DNA of 64,000 bases from Streptococcus plurextorum DSM 22810 (GCF_000423745.1 NZ_AUIO01000001.1:62001-126000), one strand, 5' to 3'. Positions 52,682 to 61,680 are shown, numbered from the stretch's first letter. Translations and numbers: made by a program. The notes: generated from the sequence alone by a model not told the origin.

Positions 52682-52990
52682 TTAACTTTTGACGGTTATA
52701 CCTCTTCCATGATTGGACAAATGTTCAGCCAACTCAATCTTTAGGCTGCTAACACATCCAAAAAGCAGTGCCCAACTTGGCACTGCCTTCACTAAAGGTA
52801 TCTGGTAGTTGACTGGTCTGAAACACGGCATCTTGGTAAATCTCGCCTTCCTCAAGTCTCCCGTACCCGACCAGCGATAGCGATCTGGCGAGCGAATTTG
52901 CATAACGACACGCCCACGGTGGACAAATCTGAGGGTAGAAATCTTTAGCATCTGACGTCAGGATATTATCCTTGTCGTATTGGTAGTAGG
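52682..52990 (-). pseudogene. GC-rich relic, unrecognised
   Basis: Unlike its AT-rich neighbour, this stretch is GC-richer. One minus-strand frame reads EKEKLSYYQYDKDNILTSD then AKDFYPQICPPWACRYANS and LVGYGRLEEGEIYQDAVFQ with no start codon or ribosome site, and it is preceded by a stop. Another frame gives an 89-codon opening without features. It looks like a decayed gene or an intergenic element rather than an active gene; I could not name a family. With the flanks it makes a 506-base gap (52561-53066) with no supported gene. Confidence 0.35.
52762..52787 (-). terminator. Terminator within the GC-rich relic
   Basis: Eight-base-pair stem GCAGTGCC / GGCACTGC with a six-base loop, followed by TTTTT on the minus strand. 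It probably ends transcripts of the AT-rich ABC cassette. Confidence 0.7.
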
Positions 52991-53066
52991 ATAGTTTTTC
53001 CTTTTCAATTGTTCAATTTCTCGAAGTCATATCATTTACATCTTCTTTATGCATACTTCTCAACTT

Positions 53067-53870
53067 CTATCGTTCAAGCAGAACTATTTTTATCTTTGGT
53101 ATAATCTTGACAGTAACAATCAATGCTAATAGTGTTGAGCTAAATATTAAAATAATCCCTCGTTGATACGGAATATTAAAATATACATCTCTTAGTATTT
53201 CTAATTGATAAGTCAAAGGATTTATTTTCCCAATTAATTGAACAAATTTTGGTGCAGAATCCATAATATAAAATACAGGTGCAGTAAAACCTAAAGGCGT
53301 TAATAAAAAACGTATGACAATATCTCTTCTTCTATAATCATTAATAAACATAGTGATTAATATACCTATTGAATTCCAAAATAATAAAATCACAACAGAA
53401 AAGAAAATTATGATAATATATCTATCAATCGCTATATCTATACCACTTAAAATAGAAATGATATAAATAACAATTTCTTGAATTATTAAACCTATTAATG
53501 GATAAACACTCATTCCAGAGATATAGTATATTGGTTTTACACCACTACAAAGTTTTAATGCTAAAAGACCATATTTCTTGTCAATAGTTACTCGATATAT
53601 TACTTGAGTCATTTGATTAATAATTAGTAATCCAATAATTCCTATAGTCGTATATTCAGCATATGTAACTTCATTACTTTTATAATAAATAGAACTAATT
53701 GATGAATGTAATCCAATTACAATAAAAACAACATAAAGTATCGGTTGAATTAATTGTGAAGCTAATAATCCCTTACTTCTAAAAAATGCTATTAATTCAT
53801 TTTTAGCTACAATCTGTAGACCACGAATACCTAAATTTGATTTAACTCTAAGCTCCTTTGCCTCAATCAT
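53067..53870 (-). CDS. ABC-2-type permease, AT-rich cassette
   Basis: A 267-residue ABC-2 membrane subunit with an N-terminal soluble lead (ELRVKSNLGIRGLQIVAKNELIAFFRSK) and about six hydrophobic segments, ending KIKIVLLER. It resembles drug/peptide-export permeases of the DrrB group. One line of its DNA is about 22 percent GC by hand count, against about 45 percent in nearby glyA. It overlaps the ATPase gene by 8 bases. Confidence 0.85.
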   Translation of the reverse strand: MIEAKELRVKSNLGIRGLQIVAKNELIAFFRSKGLLASQLIQPILYVVFIVIGLHSSISSIYYKSNEVTYAEYTTIGIIGLLIINQMTQVIYRVTIDKKYGLLALKLCSGVKPIYYISGMSVYPLIGLIIQEIVIYIISILSGIDIAIDRYIIIIFFSVVILLFWNSIGILITMFINDYRRRDIVIRFLLTPLGFTAPVFYIMDSAPKFVQLIGKINPLTYQLEILRDVYFNIPYQRGIILIFSSTLLALIVTVKIIPKIKIVLLER

Positions 53871-54789
53871 TGTTCACCTCATCATTAACATGTTCTAAGT
53901 AAATATCCCTTAAATGCTTATCTTTTAAAGAAATATCTTTTATTTCAGGTAATGTAGATAAATCCTGAATTATTTCTACTAACGATTTACTTTTAGGAAC
54001 AAACAGAATACAAATTAATGAATCTACTATTTTAATTGGAATTTCGTATTTTTCTAGCCAGTTTATATCTTCTTCACTCAATTTAGTATTAAAAGTAATT
54101 TCTACTACGTATGAATCATTATCTATAAAATCTGAAATATTTCCCCAAAAGTTAATCTTTCCATTTTTTAAAAAGAGGATTTTTGAACAATACGATTCCA
54201 AAAGTTGTATATCATGTGAGGAAATAATGATAGTTTTTCCTTTTTCTGACTCACTTCTTAAGTAACTCAAAAAACGTTCTGACGATTCAGCATCCAAACC
54301 AACAGTCGGTTCATCCAAAATATAGATATCAGGTTTATGAGCTATCGCTCGGGCAATTTGCACTCTTTGTAGTTGTCCACCAGATAATGATTCAACTAAA
54401 TGATTTCGCTTCTCCAGTAATCCAACTATGCTCAATGCCTGTTGACATAGATATTCTGCTTCTTTTCCTTTTTTTCCTGCAAGATAGAGACCTAGAATGA
54501 CATTATCCCAAACCGTAGTATAATAGTCCATAACAGAAGTCTGAGGTGTAAAACCAATACATGAAAATAATTGTTTCTTATTCGACAGCATTTCTGAATT
54601 ATACAAAATTATACCTGATTTGATCTCTTGTAAACCTAGAATTGAATTAATAAAAGTTGATTTCCCAGCTCCATTAGAACCTAATAGCGCTATAAAATCT
54701 CCTGAATTAATTTCCAATGAAATGTTGTCAAGAGCTATTTTATTGCCATATGTAACTGTTAAATCATCTATTTTTAAAATACAAACCAT
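53863..54789 (-). CDS. ABC transporter ATP-binding protein, AT-rich cassette
   Basis: A 308-residue ATPase from the ATG at 54789: MVCILKIDDLTVTYGNKIALDNISLEI, Walker A LLGSNGAGKSTFINSIL, Q-loop GFTPQTSVMDYYTTVWDNV, signature SLSGGQLQRVQIARAIA, Walker B IYILDEPTVGLDAESS and ISSHDIQ, then a C-terminal extension of about 100 residues. It is coupled to the 38-residue peptide upstream by TAATG. The base composition matches the permease. Confidence 0.9.
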   Translation of the reverse strand: MVCILKIDDLTVTYGNKIALDNISLEINSGDFIALLGSNGAGKSTFINSILGLQEIKSGIILYNSEMLSNKKQLFSCIGFTPQTSVMDYYTTVWDNVILGLYLAGKKGKEAEYLCQQALSIVGLLEKRNHLVESLSGGQLQRVQIARAIAHKPDIYILDEPTVGLDAESSERFLSYLRSESEKGKTIIISSHDIQLLESYCSKILFLKNGKINFWGNISDFIDNDSYVVEITFNTKLSEEDINWLEKYEIPIKIVDSLICILFVPKSKSLVEIIQDLSTLPEIKDISLKDKHLRDIYLEHVNDEVNND

Positions 54790-54905
54790 TAATCTTTTGC
54801 TCCGCATTCTATTAATTCACTAAAGTCATTTCTTAGCTCATCAAAATTTCTATACAAATGATTAAATCCCTTACTTTTATCTAGCAATATCGCACTTGAA
54901 CGCAT
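54789..54905 (-). CDS. 38-residue peptide of unknown function
   Basis: Too short for most gene finders. The start ATG (54905) is 2 bases after the GNAT stop with GGTGGAG 6 bases upstream, and the stop TAA overlaps the ATPase ATG, so translation is well positioned. It begins MRSSAILLDKSKGFNHLYRN and ends FDELRNDFSELIECGAKD, with a single Cys five residues from the end and no transmembrane helix. It could be an exported precursor or small signal of the adjacent ABC-2 exporter, or simply a remnant. No family recognised. Confidence 0.55.
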   Translation of the reverse strand: MRSSAILLDKSKGFNHLYRNFDELRNDFSELIECGAKD

Positions 54906-54907
54906 TT

Positions 54908-55435
54908 TTACTCCACCTCTGTTTGAACATATTGACCAAAAAAGGTTCGCAAATCCTTTTCAAAAATCACTTTATCAAGAGGAAGGTGACTGGTCATGAG
55001 TTGATAGGTCTCTTTATTTTCTTTGTAAAAAAACGGTGTTAGCTGGAGACCATTTTTCTCGTAAAAAGCCAGTCGTCTCAGGCGTTTCTCCTTATTATCA
55101 GCTTCTACATGAGGGGGTTCGATGGCTAGGATAAGTGGTTGACGCTCTGCTTTTTCCTTGATTGATGCTAGAATGCTACTGCCGTAACCTCTTGATTGTT
55201 GATCTCTTGAAACAGCTAAAAAGAGTAAAAAATTACCAGCCTGACCGCTAATGCTATAGGAAAAACCAAGCAGTGTCTGCTCATTTTCATAGGCCAAACA
55301 TTCAGCTTGTCTGCGCCAGCTTTTGACCATTAAAAACCAAAACGGCAACCGTTCCTCTTTAGGAAAGGAAGCCAGATAAAGTTTTCTGACTGCTCGCGAA
55401 CGCTTACTAAAGGGACGCACTGGAACTACTTTCAT
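54908..55435 (-). CDS. GNAT-family N-acetyltransferase
   Basis: A 175-residue protein, MKVVPVRPFSKRSRAVRKLYLASFPKEERLPF at the start, then LLGFSYSISGQAGNFLLFLAVSRDQQSRGYGSSILASIKEKAERQPLILAI with an acetyl-CoA-like loop QQSRGYGSSIL. Divergent GNAT. The ATG at 55435 follows GAGGAGAGCG and lies 29 bases inside the end of sua5, so it is coupled to it. A longer frame upstream is open but not needed. Confidence 0.82.
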   Translation of the reverse strand: MKVVPVRPFSKRSRAVRKLYLASFPKEERLPFWFLMVKSWRRQAECLAYENEQTLLGFSYSISGQAGNFLLFLAVSRDQQSRGYGSSILASIKEKAERQPLILAIEPPHVEADNKEKRLRRLAFYEKNGLQLTPFFYKENKETYQLMTSHLPLDKVIFEKDLRTFFGQYVQTEVE

Positions 55436-56039
55436 CGCTCTCCTCAAATCTGATGTCTGGAACCGCCTTGATAATCTCTTCCCTTTTAATGGCTCCCTGG
55501 CGGAGAATTTTGGCCTTATCACCAGAAAGGTCTAGAATAGTCGAATCGACACCTGTTAAGGCTTGGTCGTCTTCAATTCCAAGTAAATCTGCTGAAAATT
55601 GTGCCTGAATGGCTGCGAATTGCTTGCCACTTTCATTTCCAGAAAGATTGGCAGACGGTCCAATCAAGACCCCTGTCTTTTTTATCAAATCCAAGGTTTT
55701 TTCATGATTGGGAACACGAAAACCAACTGTCTCCAACTCTGAATTAATCCAAAAAGGAACCTTGCTATTAGCCTTTAAAATAATGGTGAGAGGACCTGGC
55801 AAAAAGGCTTCATAAAGCTGTTTGAGGTAGCTTGGTTGTTCTTTTGAGAAGGCCAAAACATCCTCAAAAGAAGAAACATTGAGATTCATAGCTTTGTCGC
55901 GAGGGCGTTGTTTAAGCTCGTAAACCCGATTGACAGCTTCCTCATCCAAGGCCTTGGCAAAGAGACCATAGACAGTCTCCGTTGGTAAAATAACCGCATC
56001 ACCTGCTTCAAGGCGGGCTAGAATATCAGTTTCCGTCAT
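55407..56039 (-). CDS. L-threonylcarbamoyladenylate synthase (Sua5/YwlC/YrdC family)
   Basis: Makes threonylcarbamoyl-AMP for tRNA t6A37. The 210-residue YrdC-domain protein has GDAVILPTETVYGLFAKALDEEAVNRVYELKQRP, PGPLTIILKA, ETVGFRVPNHEKTLDLIKKTGVLIGPSANLSGN and DSTILDLSGDKAKILRQG. It is a Sua5-type protein without the C-terminal Sua5 domain. Start overlaps prmC by 14 bases. Confidence 0.88.
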   Translation of the reverse strand: MTETDILARLEAGDAVILPTETVYGLFAKALDEEAVNRVYELKQRPRDKAMNLNVSSFEDVLAFSKEQPSYLKQLYEAFLPGPLTIILKANSKVPFWINSELETVGFRVPNHEKTLDLIKKTGVLIGPSANLSGNESGKQFAAIQAQFSADLLGIEDDQALTGVDSTILDLSGDKAKILRQGAIKREEIIKAVPDIRFEESDESSSSASL

Positions 56040-56859
56040 CGACTACCACCTTTCTGTCCTTGCCAAATTGATCCTGCAAGACCCGTACTCGCTTATCAGG
56101 GAAATGCGTTTGAAATATTTCGCTCACTGCCTGCCCTTGCTTGTAGCCAATTTCCAGGTAGATTTTACCCTTTTCTGCTAGAAACTCTCCTGCTCGCTCT
56201 GCTATTTTCCGATAGATAGCAAGGCCGTCCTCCTCTGCAAACAGAGCCAAATGTGGCTCTGAGTGAAGCACATTGAGGCCGACTTCCTCTTTATCTGCTG
56301 GAGAGATGTAGGGCGGATTGGAGATAATCAGGTCGAACTGTCCAGTCACCTGGTCCAAGACATCTGACTGGATAAGTTTGAGCTGTACGGCATTATTTTC
56401 TGCATTTTTTTGGGCCACTTCCAAGGCTTGCGGAGAGATATCGACTGCGGTGACCTGCCAGTCTGGACGGGCATGAGCAAGGGAAATGGCAATAGCACCG
56501 CTTCCTGTACCGATGTCCAAAACACGAAGATCTGCTCTGCTATTTTCCTGTAATACCAAATCAGCCAACTCCTCAGTCTCAGGTCGCGGAATGAGGACTC
56601 GCTCATCTACCGCAAACTCCAAACCGTGAAAGTCAGCTTTACCGATGATGTACTGAGCAGGAATGTGCTGGCTCAGCTGCTGAAAGATGTCTTCTAGCAG
56701 GTTTTGGTCCTCCTCGGACACCTCTTGTCGCAAGAGAAAGACAAAGTCGGTCAGGCTCAGGCTTTTTAAGCCACGAAAGGTGAAGGACAGTGCTTCTGCC
56801 TCTTCACCTTGTGCTTCTAGTCTTTCCTCGTAGCTGGCAAATAATTCCGCATAGTTCAT
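56026..56859 (-). CDS. prmC: Peptide chain release factor N5-glutamine methyltransferase
   Basis: Methylates the GGQ glutamine of PrfA and PrfB, using S-adenosylmethionine. The 277-residue protein has LIPRPETEELADLV, the SAM loop VLDIGTGSGAIAISLAHARP (about residues 112-131) and the active-site NPPYISPADKEEVG (about residues 181-194). The ATG overlaps the prfA stop (TAATG), pairing the enzyme with its substrate. Confidence 0.96.
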   Translation of the reverse strand: MNYAELFASYEERLEAQGEEAEALSFTFRGLKSLSLTDFVFLLRQEVSEEDQNLLEDIFQQLSQHIPAQYIIGKADFHGLEFAVDERVLIPRPETEELADLVLQENSRADLRVLDIGTGSGAIAISLAHARPDWQVTAVDISPQALEVAQKNAENNAVQLKLIQSDVLDQVTGQFDLIISNPPYISPADKEEVGLNVLHSEPHLALFAEEDGLAIYRKIAERAGEFLAEKGKIYLEIGYKQGQAVSEIFQTHFPDKRVRVLQDQFGKDRKVVVDDGN

Positions 56860-57938
56860 TACTTGTTCAACTCTTCTAGTTTCTGGGTTTGGTCATACAA
56901 GACCAGGGCATCGACCACTTCGTCCATTTTTCCAGATAAAATGGTGTCGAGCTTTTGCAGGGTAAGACCGATACGGTGGTCGGTGACACGGTTCTGCGGG
57001 AAGTTATAGGTACGGATACGCTCTGAACGGTCACCAGTACCAATGGTTGACTTGCGTTCCGCATCTTGTTCGTCTTGAGCGATTTGAGCAAAGTGGTCTG
57101 CCACACGAGCACGGATAACCTTCATAGCTTTGTCACGGTTTTTCTGCTGCGTCCGCTCTTCCTGCATCTCAACCTTGATATTGGTCGGCAAGTGAACGAT
57201 ACGAACAGCAGTTGCTACCTTGTTGACGTTCTGTCCACCAGCACCAGAGGCGTGGTAGATATCAACACGGAGATCTTTGGGATCGATGTCGTATTCCACT
57301 TCTTCTACTTCTGGCATAATCAAAACGGTGGCAGTTGATGTATGGACACGGCCTTGGCTTTCTGTTACAGGCACGCGTTGCACACGGTGGGCACCTGATT
57401 CATACTTGAGTTTTGAATAAACAGACTGGCCAGATACCATGGCCACCACTTCTTTGAAACCACCGACACCATTGACAGAAGCTTCCATGACTTCAAAACG
57501 CCAGCCCTGACTTTCTGCATACTTTTGGTACATGGTCAAGAGGTCTCCCGCAAAGAGAGCGGCCTCATCACCACCTGCTGCACCACGAATTTCCAAGATG
57601 ATGTTCTTGTCATCATTTGGATCTTTTGGCAGGAGCAAGATTTTAAGTTTTTCTTCGTAGTCAATCTTGTCGGCCTTGGCTTGCTTGAGTTCTTCCTTAG
57701 CCATTTCTTCCAAGTCTGCATCGCCAGATGACTCCTTGATCATCTCTTCTGCATCGATGATGTTCTGCAAAACAGCCTTATATTCACGGTAAGCCGCTAC
57801 CGTATCACGTGTCGCCGCCTCTTCCTTAGACAACTCCATAAAACGCTTGGTATCACTGACAACCTCAGGGTCACTCAGCAACTCCCCCAACTCTTCATAA
57901 CGGTCTTCCACCGCCTGTAATTGATCGTAGATGTTCAT
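56859..57938 (-). CDS. prfA: Peptide chain release factor 1
   Basis: Class I release factor for UAA and UAG. The 359-residue protein has the anticodon-like region with PxT-type motif ([16 protein letters not shown]) and the catalytic GGQ in [18 protein letters not shown] (about residue 231). GGQ is the site methylated by PrmC encoded next. First gene of the prfA-prmC-sua5-GNAT operon; no gene of its own promoter was resolved with confidence. Confidence 0.97.
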   Translation of the reverse strand: MNIYDQLQAVEDRYEELGELLSDPEVVSDTKRFMELSKEEAATRDTVAAYREYKAVLQNIIDAEEMIKESSGDADLEEMAKEELKQAKADKIDYEEKLKILLLPKDPNDDKNIILEIRGAAGGDEAALFAGDLLTMYQKYAESQGWRFEVMEASVNGVGGFKEVVAMVSGQSVYSKLKYESGAHRVQRVPVTESQGRVHTSTATVLIMPEVEEVEYDIDPKDLRVDIYHASGAGGQNVNKVATAVRIVHLPTNIKVEMQEERTQQKNRDKAMKVIRARVADHFAQIAQDEQDAERKSTIGTGDRSERIRTYNFPQNRVTDHRIGLTLQKLDTILSGKMDEVVDALVLYDQTQKLEELNK

Positions 57939-57958
57939 AATTAAGATACAAAGCCCGT

Positions 57959-58264
57959 TAAGAAAGCAAGAGAAAAATAGGAGACTGATGCAGTGTGTTT
58001 ACACACAAAACAGTCTATCTTTTTTCCGTAGCTTTTAGGGCGTGTTCAATTCCTTTCTAAGATATAAATGCCGTTAAGCGACTCAAAGGAAATTAGGAAT
58101 TCTGACGTAGAAACTTCGGTTTCTAGGAAGAATTATCTATTTCCACAGAGTCGTAGGCATATTCAGTTCCTCTCTGTAATATAGTGAACATGAAACAGGC
58201 ACAGTTCGTAGCCCGTATTCAGTTCTTTTCGTAAGATATAAATGCCGTTAGGCGACTTAAGAAA
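57959..58264. repeat. Degenerate direct repeats between tdk and prfA
   Basis: A 306-base gap with three related units: about 58027-58083, 58150-58192 and 58204-58259. Units one and three share the exact 18 bases AAGATATAAATGCCGTTA (58059-58076 and 58233-58250), both followed by a GCGACT. A GAAAC TTCG GTTTC hairpin (58109-58122) lies between them. No coding potential. Such units resemble intergenic repeats I associate with S. suis-type genomes (from memory, not confirmed). Confidence 0.6.
57976..58016 (-). terminator. Putative tdk terminator
   Basis: Nested stem AGACTG / CAGTCT (57982-57987 with 58011-58016) around GTGTG / CACAC, with ATTTTTC on the minus strand beyond. It is far (about 250 bases) from the tdk stop; T-rich sequence on the plus strand also. 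Confidence 0.45.
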
Positions 58265-58834
58265 TCACAATTCCGGTGAAAAGTAATGTCTGCGGCAGAC
58301 TGGAATGTAGGTTTCATTGCCACCGATTTGGATTTGCTCACCTTCATAGGTGGGTTTGCCGTCTTGTGTTCGCAACACCATGGTCGCCTTTTTGGAACAA
58401 TACTGGCAGATTGTTTTAATCTCATCCAATTTATCCGCCAAAAGCAACAAGTGTTTGGAGCCTTCAAAGAGCTCATTACGGAAGTCATTTTTCAAACCGA
58501 AGGCCATGACTGGAACACCTAATTCATCGACCACTCGTGCCAAGTCATAGACATGATGACGACGAAGGAATTGAGCCTCATCAATCAAGACACAATAAGG
58601 ACGGGGCTCTATTTTTTCAATATAACCGAAAATATCCATTTCATCATCAATGGCCACCGCATCCCGACGCATGCCAATACGACTAGATACAACACCAAAA
58701 GCATCTCGGGTATCCAAGGCAGAGGTCATAATGACGACAGGCTTGCCCTGCTCTTCATAGTTATGGGCTACCTTGAGAATTTCAATGGTCTTGCCTGAGT
58801 TCATGGTCCCATATTTGTAATATAATTGTGCCAC
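58265..58834 (-). CDS. tdk: Thymidine kinase
   Basis: Salvages thymidine to dTMP. The 189-residue protein has the P-loop [26 protein letters not shown], Walker-B-like [36 protein letters not shown] and the zinc Cys CQYCSKKA and CRRHYF. Complete. Upstream of prfA on the same strand but with a repeat-rich gap. Confidence 0.96.
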   Translation of the reverse strand: MAQLYYKYGTMNSGKTIEILKVAHNYEEQGKPVVIMTSALDTRDAFGVVSSRIGMRRDAVAIDDEMDIFGYIEKIEPRPYCVLIDEAQFLRRHHVYDLARVVDELGVPVMAFGLKNDFRNELFEGSKHLLLLADKLDEIKTICQYCSKKATMVLRTQDGKPTYEGEQIQIGGNETYIPVCRRHYFSPEL

Positions 58835-58900
58835 TTTTTACTCCAAATCTTCAAATTTCACTCCCTTTATTTTATCATAATTTAACTGTTTAGGAAAACG

Positions 58901-58924
58901 AAAAACAAGCCATGCTTGGCTTGT
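58901..58924 (-). terminator. Terminator of the small membrane protein gene
   Basis: Seven-base-pair stem ACAAGCC / GGCTTGT (58905-58911 with 58918-58924) followed by TTTTC on the minus strand. Confidence 0.75.
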
Positions 58925-58929
58925 TTGAC

Positions 58930-59139
58930 TTATGGCCACATGAGAAAATTAAGAATAAACTCTAGAAGGATTTCTGCTGATTTTTGCCTGATTTGGTAAA
59001 AAACCACCAAACCATAGCCCCCTGCAAAGAGAGAGAGCGTAATCAACAAGGGGCCTATGAAAACTGATTTGGAAAAAACGGTTGCAGCCAAAACAACGGA
59101 AGTAATAGCCACAATAAATGCCAAGAAGATTCGTTTCAT
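58930..59139 (-). CDS. Small two-helix membrane protein
   Basis: A 69-residue protein with hydrophobic helices at about residues 4-24 and 28-49 (FIGPLLITLSLFAGGYGLVVFY). AGGAGGC lies 6 bases before the ATG and a terminator follows, so it is real. Function unknown. Confidence 0.75.
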   Translation of the reverse strand: MKRIFLAFIVAITSVVLAATVFSKSVFIGPLLITLSLFAGGYGLVVFYQIRQKSAEILLEFILNFLMWP

Positions 59140-59232
59140 ATGAGAAGCCTCCTTTATATTTATGTCTATTATGCGAGCATAGTTAGAGCTTATTTGTCAA
59201 AATATTACCTATCAAAAAGACAAAATTTGTGC

Positions 59233-59238
59233 TATACT
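59233..59238 (+). promoter_or_regulatory. Extended -10 of the tautomerase gene
   Basis: TATACT preceded by TGC at the extended position on the plus strand, 25 bases upstream of the tautomerase ATG with AAAGGAG between. The -35 is unclear. Confidence 0.5.
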
Positions 59239-59263
59239 TAAAGAAAAGAAAAGGAGTATACCT

Positions 59264-59449
59264 ATGCCATTTGTAAAAATCGACCTGTTTGAAGGACGCA
59301 CTGATGAGCAAAAAATTGAGTTGGCTCGCGAAGTCACAGAGGTTGTATCTCGTATTGCTAAAGCGCCTAAAGAGGCTATCCATGTTTTCATCAATGATAT
59401 GCCAGAAGGCACTTACTTCCCTGCTGGAGAGGTTAGAAAGAAAAACTAA
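59264..59449 (+). CDS. 4-oxalocrotonate tautomerase-family protein
   Basis: A 61-residue tautomerase with the catalytic N-terminal Pro (MPFVKIDLFEGRTDEQKIELAREVT) exposed after Met removal, and Arg residues as in 4-OT/DmpI. Role in streptococci unknown. AAGGAG precedes the ATG. Confidence 0.9.
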   Translation: MPFVKIDLFEGRTDEQKIELAREVTEVVSRIAKAPKEAIHVFINDMPEGTYFPAGEVRKKN

Positions 59450-59468
59450 GCATTCAGCTTAGTTTTTT
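59444..59468 (+). terminator. Terminator after the tautomerase
   Basis: Eight-base-pair stem AACTAAGC / GCTTAGTT (59444-59451 with 59457-59464) followed by six T. The apbE ATG lies only 12 bases after it, so it may attenuate apbE. Confidence 0.8.
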
Positions 59469-59480
59469 CACATACATATA

Positions 59481-60398
59481 ATGACAGAGAGCAACCACCA
59501 ACTCAAACTCATGGGAACTACCATCGACCTTTCCCTTTATGCACCTAATAGTTCTCAACTCATTGAGAAAGCTATAGAGCTCCTTCACACTTACGAGAAA
59601 CGCTTTTCAGCCAACGATGATACTTCCGAACTCTCTTTGATCAATCGCAAAGCTGGAATCGAGCCAGTTTCTGTCCATCCAGAACTGTTCGAACTCATTG
59701 CTGTCGGAAAAGAACATAGCTGCGCTACAAATAGCAATCTCAATATCGCTATCGGCCCTTTAGTACAAAGCTGGCGCATTGGTTTTAGCGATGCTAGATT
59801 ACCTAGTCAACAAGACATTTCAGAGTTATTGCCATTGACCAATCCTGAAAAAATCATATTGAACAAGAGTAACAATAGTGTCTTTTTAAGCCAAAAGGGT
59901 ATGAAAATTGATTTAGGTGCCTTAGCGAAAGGTTATATCGCAGATAAAATTATGGCATTCTTTCTGGCATCTGGTGCAGGCTCTGCTATGATTAATCTAG
60001 GGGGCAACTTCTTAGCCCATGGCCCAAATCATAAGCGTACCAATAAGCTATGGTATGTCGGTATTCAAAATCCCTCTAAGGAACGAGGCCAGTTTCTAAC
60101 GGTACTCCCTATCAAAAATGCTTCTGTAGTCACGTCTGGCATTTATGAACGCGTGTTAACAATCGGGGATCACACCTATCACCATATCTTTGATCGAAAG
60201 ACGGGTTGGCCAATCGAAACGGACATGGCTAGTTTGACCATCATCGCTGAATCATCTCTAGACTGTGAAATTTGGACGACTAGATTATTTGGCTTGCCAA
60301 TAGACCTGGCCCTAACCATCATCAATCAGACCCCCCATATCCATGGACTCATCGTTACAAAAAACTTGAAAGTGATAACCAGTCAAGGCATTAAATAG
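59481..60398 (+). CDS. apbE: FAD:protein FMN transferase, ApbE family
   Basis: Attaches FMN covalently to target proteins. The 305 residues have LMGTTIDLSLYAPN at the N terminus, RFSANDDTSELSLINRKAG, MKIDLGALAKGYIADKIMAFF (flavin/Mg region), SAMINLGGNFLAHG and HIFDRKTGWPIETDMASLTII. The start at 59481 has no Shine-Dalgarno, and a TATAAT spans the ATG; the next Met (59511) lies in the conserved MGTTI motif. Transcription from a terminator read-through or an internal start is possible. Complete by length. Confidence 0.88.
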   Translation: MTESNHQLKLMGTTIDLSLYAPNSSQLIEKAIELLHTYEKRFSANDDTSELSLINRKAGIEPVSVHPELFELIAVGKEHSCATNSNLNIAIGPLVQSWRIGFSDARLPSQQDISELLPLTNPEKIILNKSNNSVFLSQKGMKIDLGALAKGYIADKIMAFFLASGAGSAMINLGGNFLAHGPNHKRTNKLWYVGIQNPSKERGQFLTVLPIKNASVVTSGIYERVLTIGDHTYHHIFDRKTGWPIETDMASLTIIAESSLDCEIWTTRLFGLPIDLALTIINQTPHIHGLIVTKNLKVITSQGIK

Positions 60399-60400
60399 AA

Positions 60401-60428
60401 AAGCCGTTCATCTAGACGGCTTTTTTTT
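60401..60428. terminator. Bidirectional terminator between apbE and proA
   Basis: Stem AAGCCGT / ACGGCTT (60401-60407 with 60416-60422) with eight T on the plus strand, and AAAA on the other side for the minus-strand proA. Convergent genes share it. Confidence 0.85.
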
Positions 60429-61677
60429 ATTCCCTGATTTGACCAGTTCCATTGATATAGAATTTGGTGCTGGTTAAAGCTTCAAGCCCCATAGGACCTC
60501 TAGCGTGCATTTTTTGAGTTGAAATACCAATTTCTGCACCTAATCCAAAGACAAATCCATCTGTAAAACGCGTTGAGGCATTAACATAAACGGCCGCCGC
60601 ATCCACTTGATCTTGAAAGCTTTCAGCATTTACAAGACTCTGAGTAATAATGCTTTCTGAATGATGGCTAGAATATTTGTTAACCCAATCAATCGCTTCC
60701 TGACAGCTTGTAACCACCTTCACAGACATGATATAATCCAAAAATTCTGTAGCATAGTCTTCTTCGCTTGCTGGTACAGACTGCGTTAAAAATGCTTTTG
60801 CTTCCTCATCTACGCGAAACTCAACTTCATGTACTGCTGCGATTTCTTTTTCTAGTTTTGGCAAAAAAGTTGGTGCTATGGCTTCATGGACCAGTAGACT
60901 TTCAGCGGCATTGCAGACGCTTGGACGTTGTGTTTTCGCATTGATGACAATCTTAGTTGCCATGTCAAGATTGGCTGATTCATCCACATAGATATGAACG
61001 TTACCAACACCTGTTTCAATAACAGGGACTTTTGCCGTCTCTTTAACGCGATTAATCAGACCAGCTCCTCCACGCGGAATCAACACATCAATATAATCAA
61101 CAGCCTGCATCATTTCTTCTGCCACCGCATGGCTAGTGTCTTCAACAAGCTGGACCACATCAGCATCTAGCTCCGCCTCTTTCAAGGACTGACGAATGAC
61201 CTTAACCAAGGCTTTATTAGAATGAATGGCATCTCGACCGCCACGCAAAATAATACTGTTACTGGTTTTGAAGGCCAGGCTAAACGCATCAACTGTTACA
61301 TTTGGTCGGCTTTCAAAGATCATGCCAATAACCCCTAGTGGTACTCGTTTTTGCACAATCTTAAGACCGTCAAGATTGGTGTATCCACGTACTACTTCGC
61401 CAATCGGATCTGATAAGTCCGCCACCTGACGAACCCCTTCTGCCATAGCCTCAATACGCTCCGCTGTTAACCTTAGGCGATCAACCATAACAGCTGTGAT
61501 GCCATTTGCCTCCGCCTGTTCCAAATCACGTAAGTTTTCTGCTAAAAGGTAGGCAGTCTCAGCTACCAAGGCATCCGCCACTTGCTTTAAAATGTGATTT
61601 TTCCTAGCTGTTCCAAGTCCATTTAGGCTCTTAGTTGCCTGCTTGGCTTTTCGCCCCAAATCATCCATGTATGTCAT
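60427..61677 (-). CDS. proA: Gamma-glutamyl phosphate reductase
   Basis: Second step of proline synthesis, reducing gamma-glutamyl phosphate with NADPH. The 416-residue aldehyde-dehydrogenase-fold protein has [66 protein letters not shown], the catalytic Cys in [18 protein letters not shown] and a C-terminal [33 protein letters not shown]. Three bases separate it from proB upstream. Confidence 0.97.
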   Translation of the reverse strand: MTYMDDLGRKAKQATKSLNGLGTARKNHILKQVADALVAETAYLLAENLRDLEQAEANGITAVMVDRLRLTAERIEAMAEGVRQVADLSDPIGEVVRGYTNLDGLKIVQKRVPLGVIGMIFESRPNVTVDAFSLAFKTSNSIILRGGRDAIHSNKALVKVIRQSLKEAELDADVVQLVEDTSHAVAEEMMQAVDYIDVLIPRGGAGLINRVKETAKVPVIETGVGNVHIYVDESANLDMATKIVINAKTQRPSVCNAAESLLVHEAIAPTFLPKLEKEIAAVHEVEFRVDEEAKAFLTQSVPASEEDYATEFLDYIMSVKVVTSCQEAIDWVNKYSSHHSESIITQSLVNAESFQDQVDAAAVYVNASTRFTDGFVFGLGAEIGISTQKMHARGPMGLEALTSTKFYINGTGQIRE

Positions 61678-61680
61678 ATC

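Noticed and set aside
52682-52951. 89-codon minus-strand frame in the GC-rich relic, as a real gene
   Set aside because: It crosses a strong terminator, has no ribosome site and an odd composition; treated as a relic.
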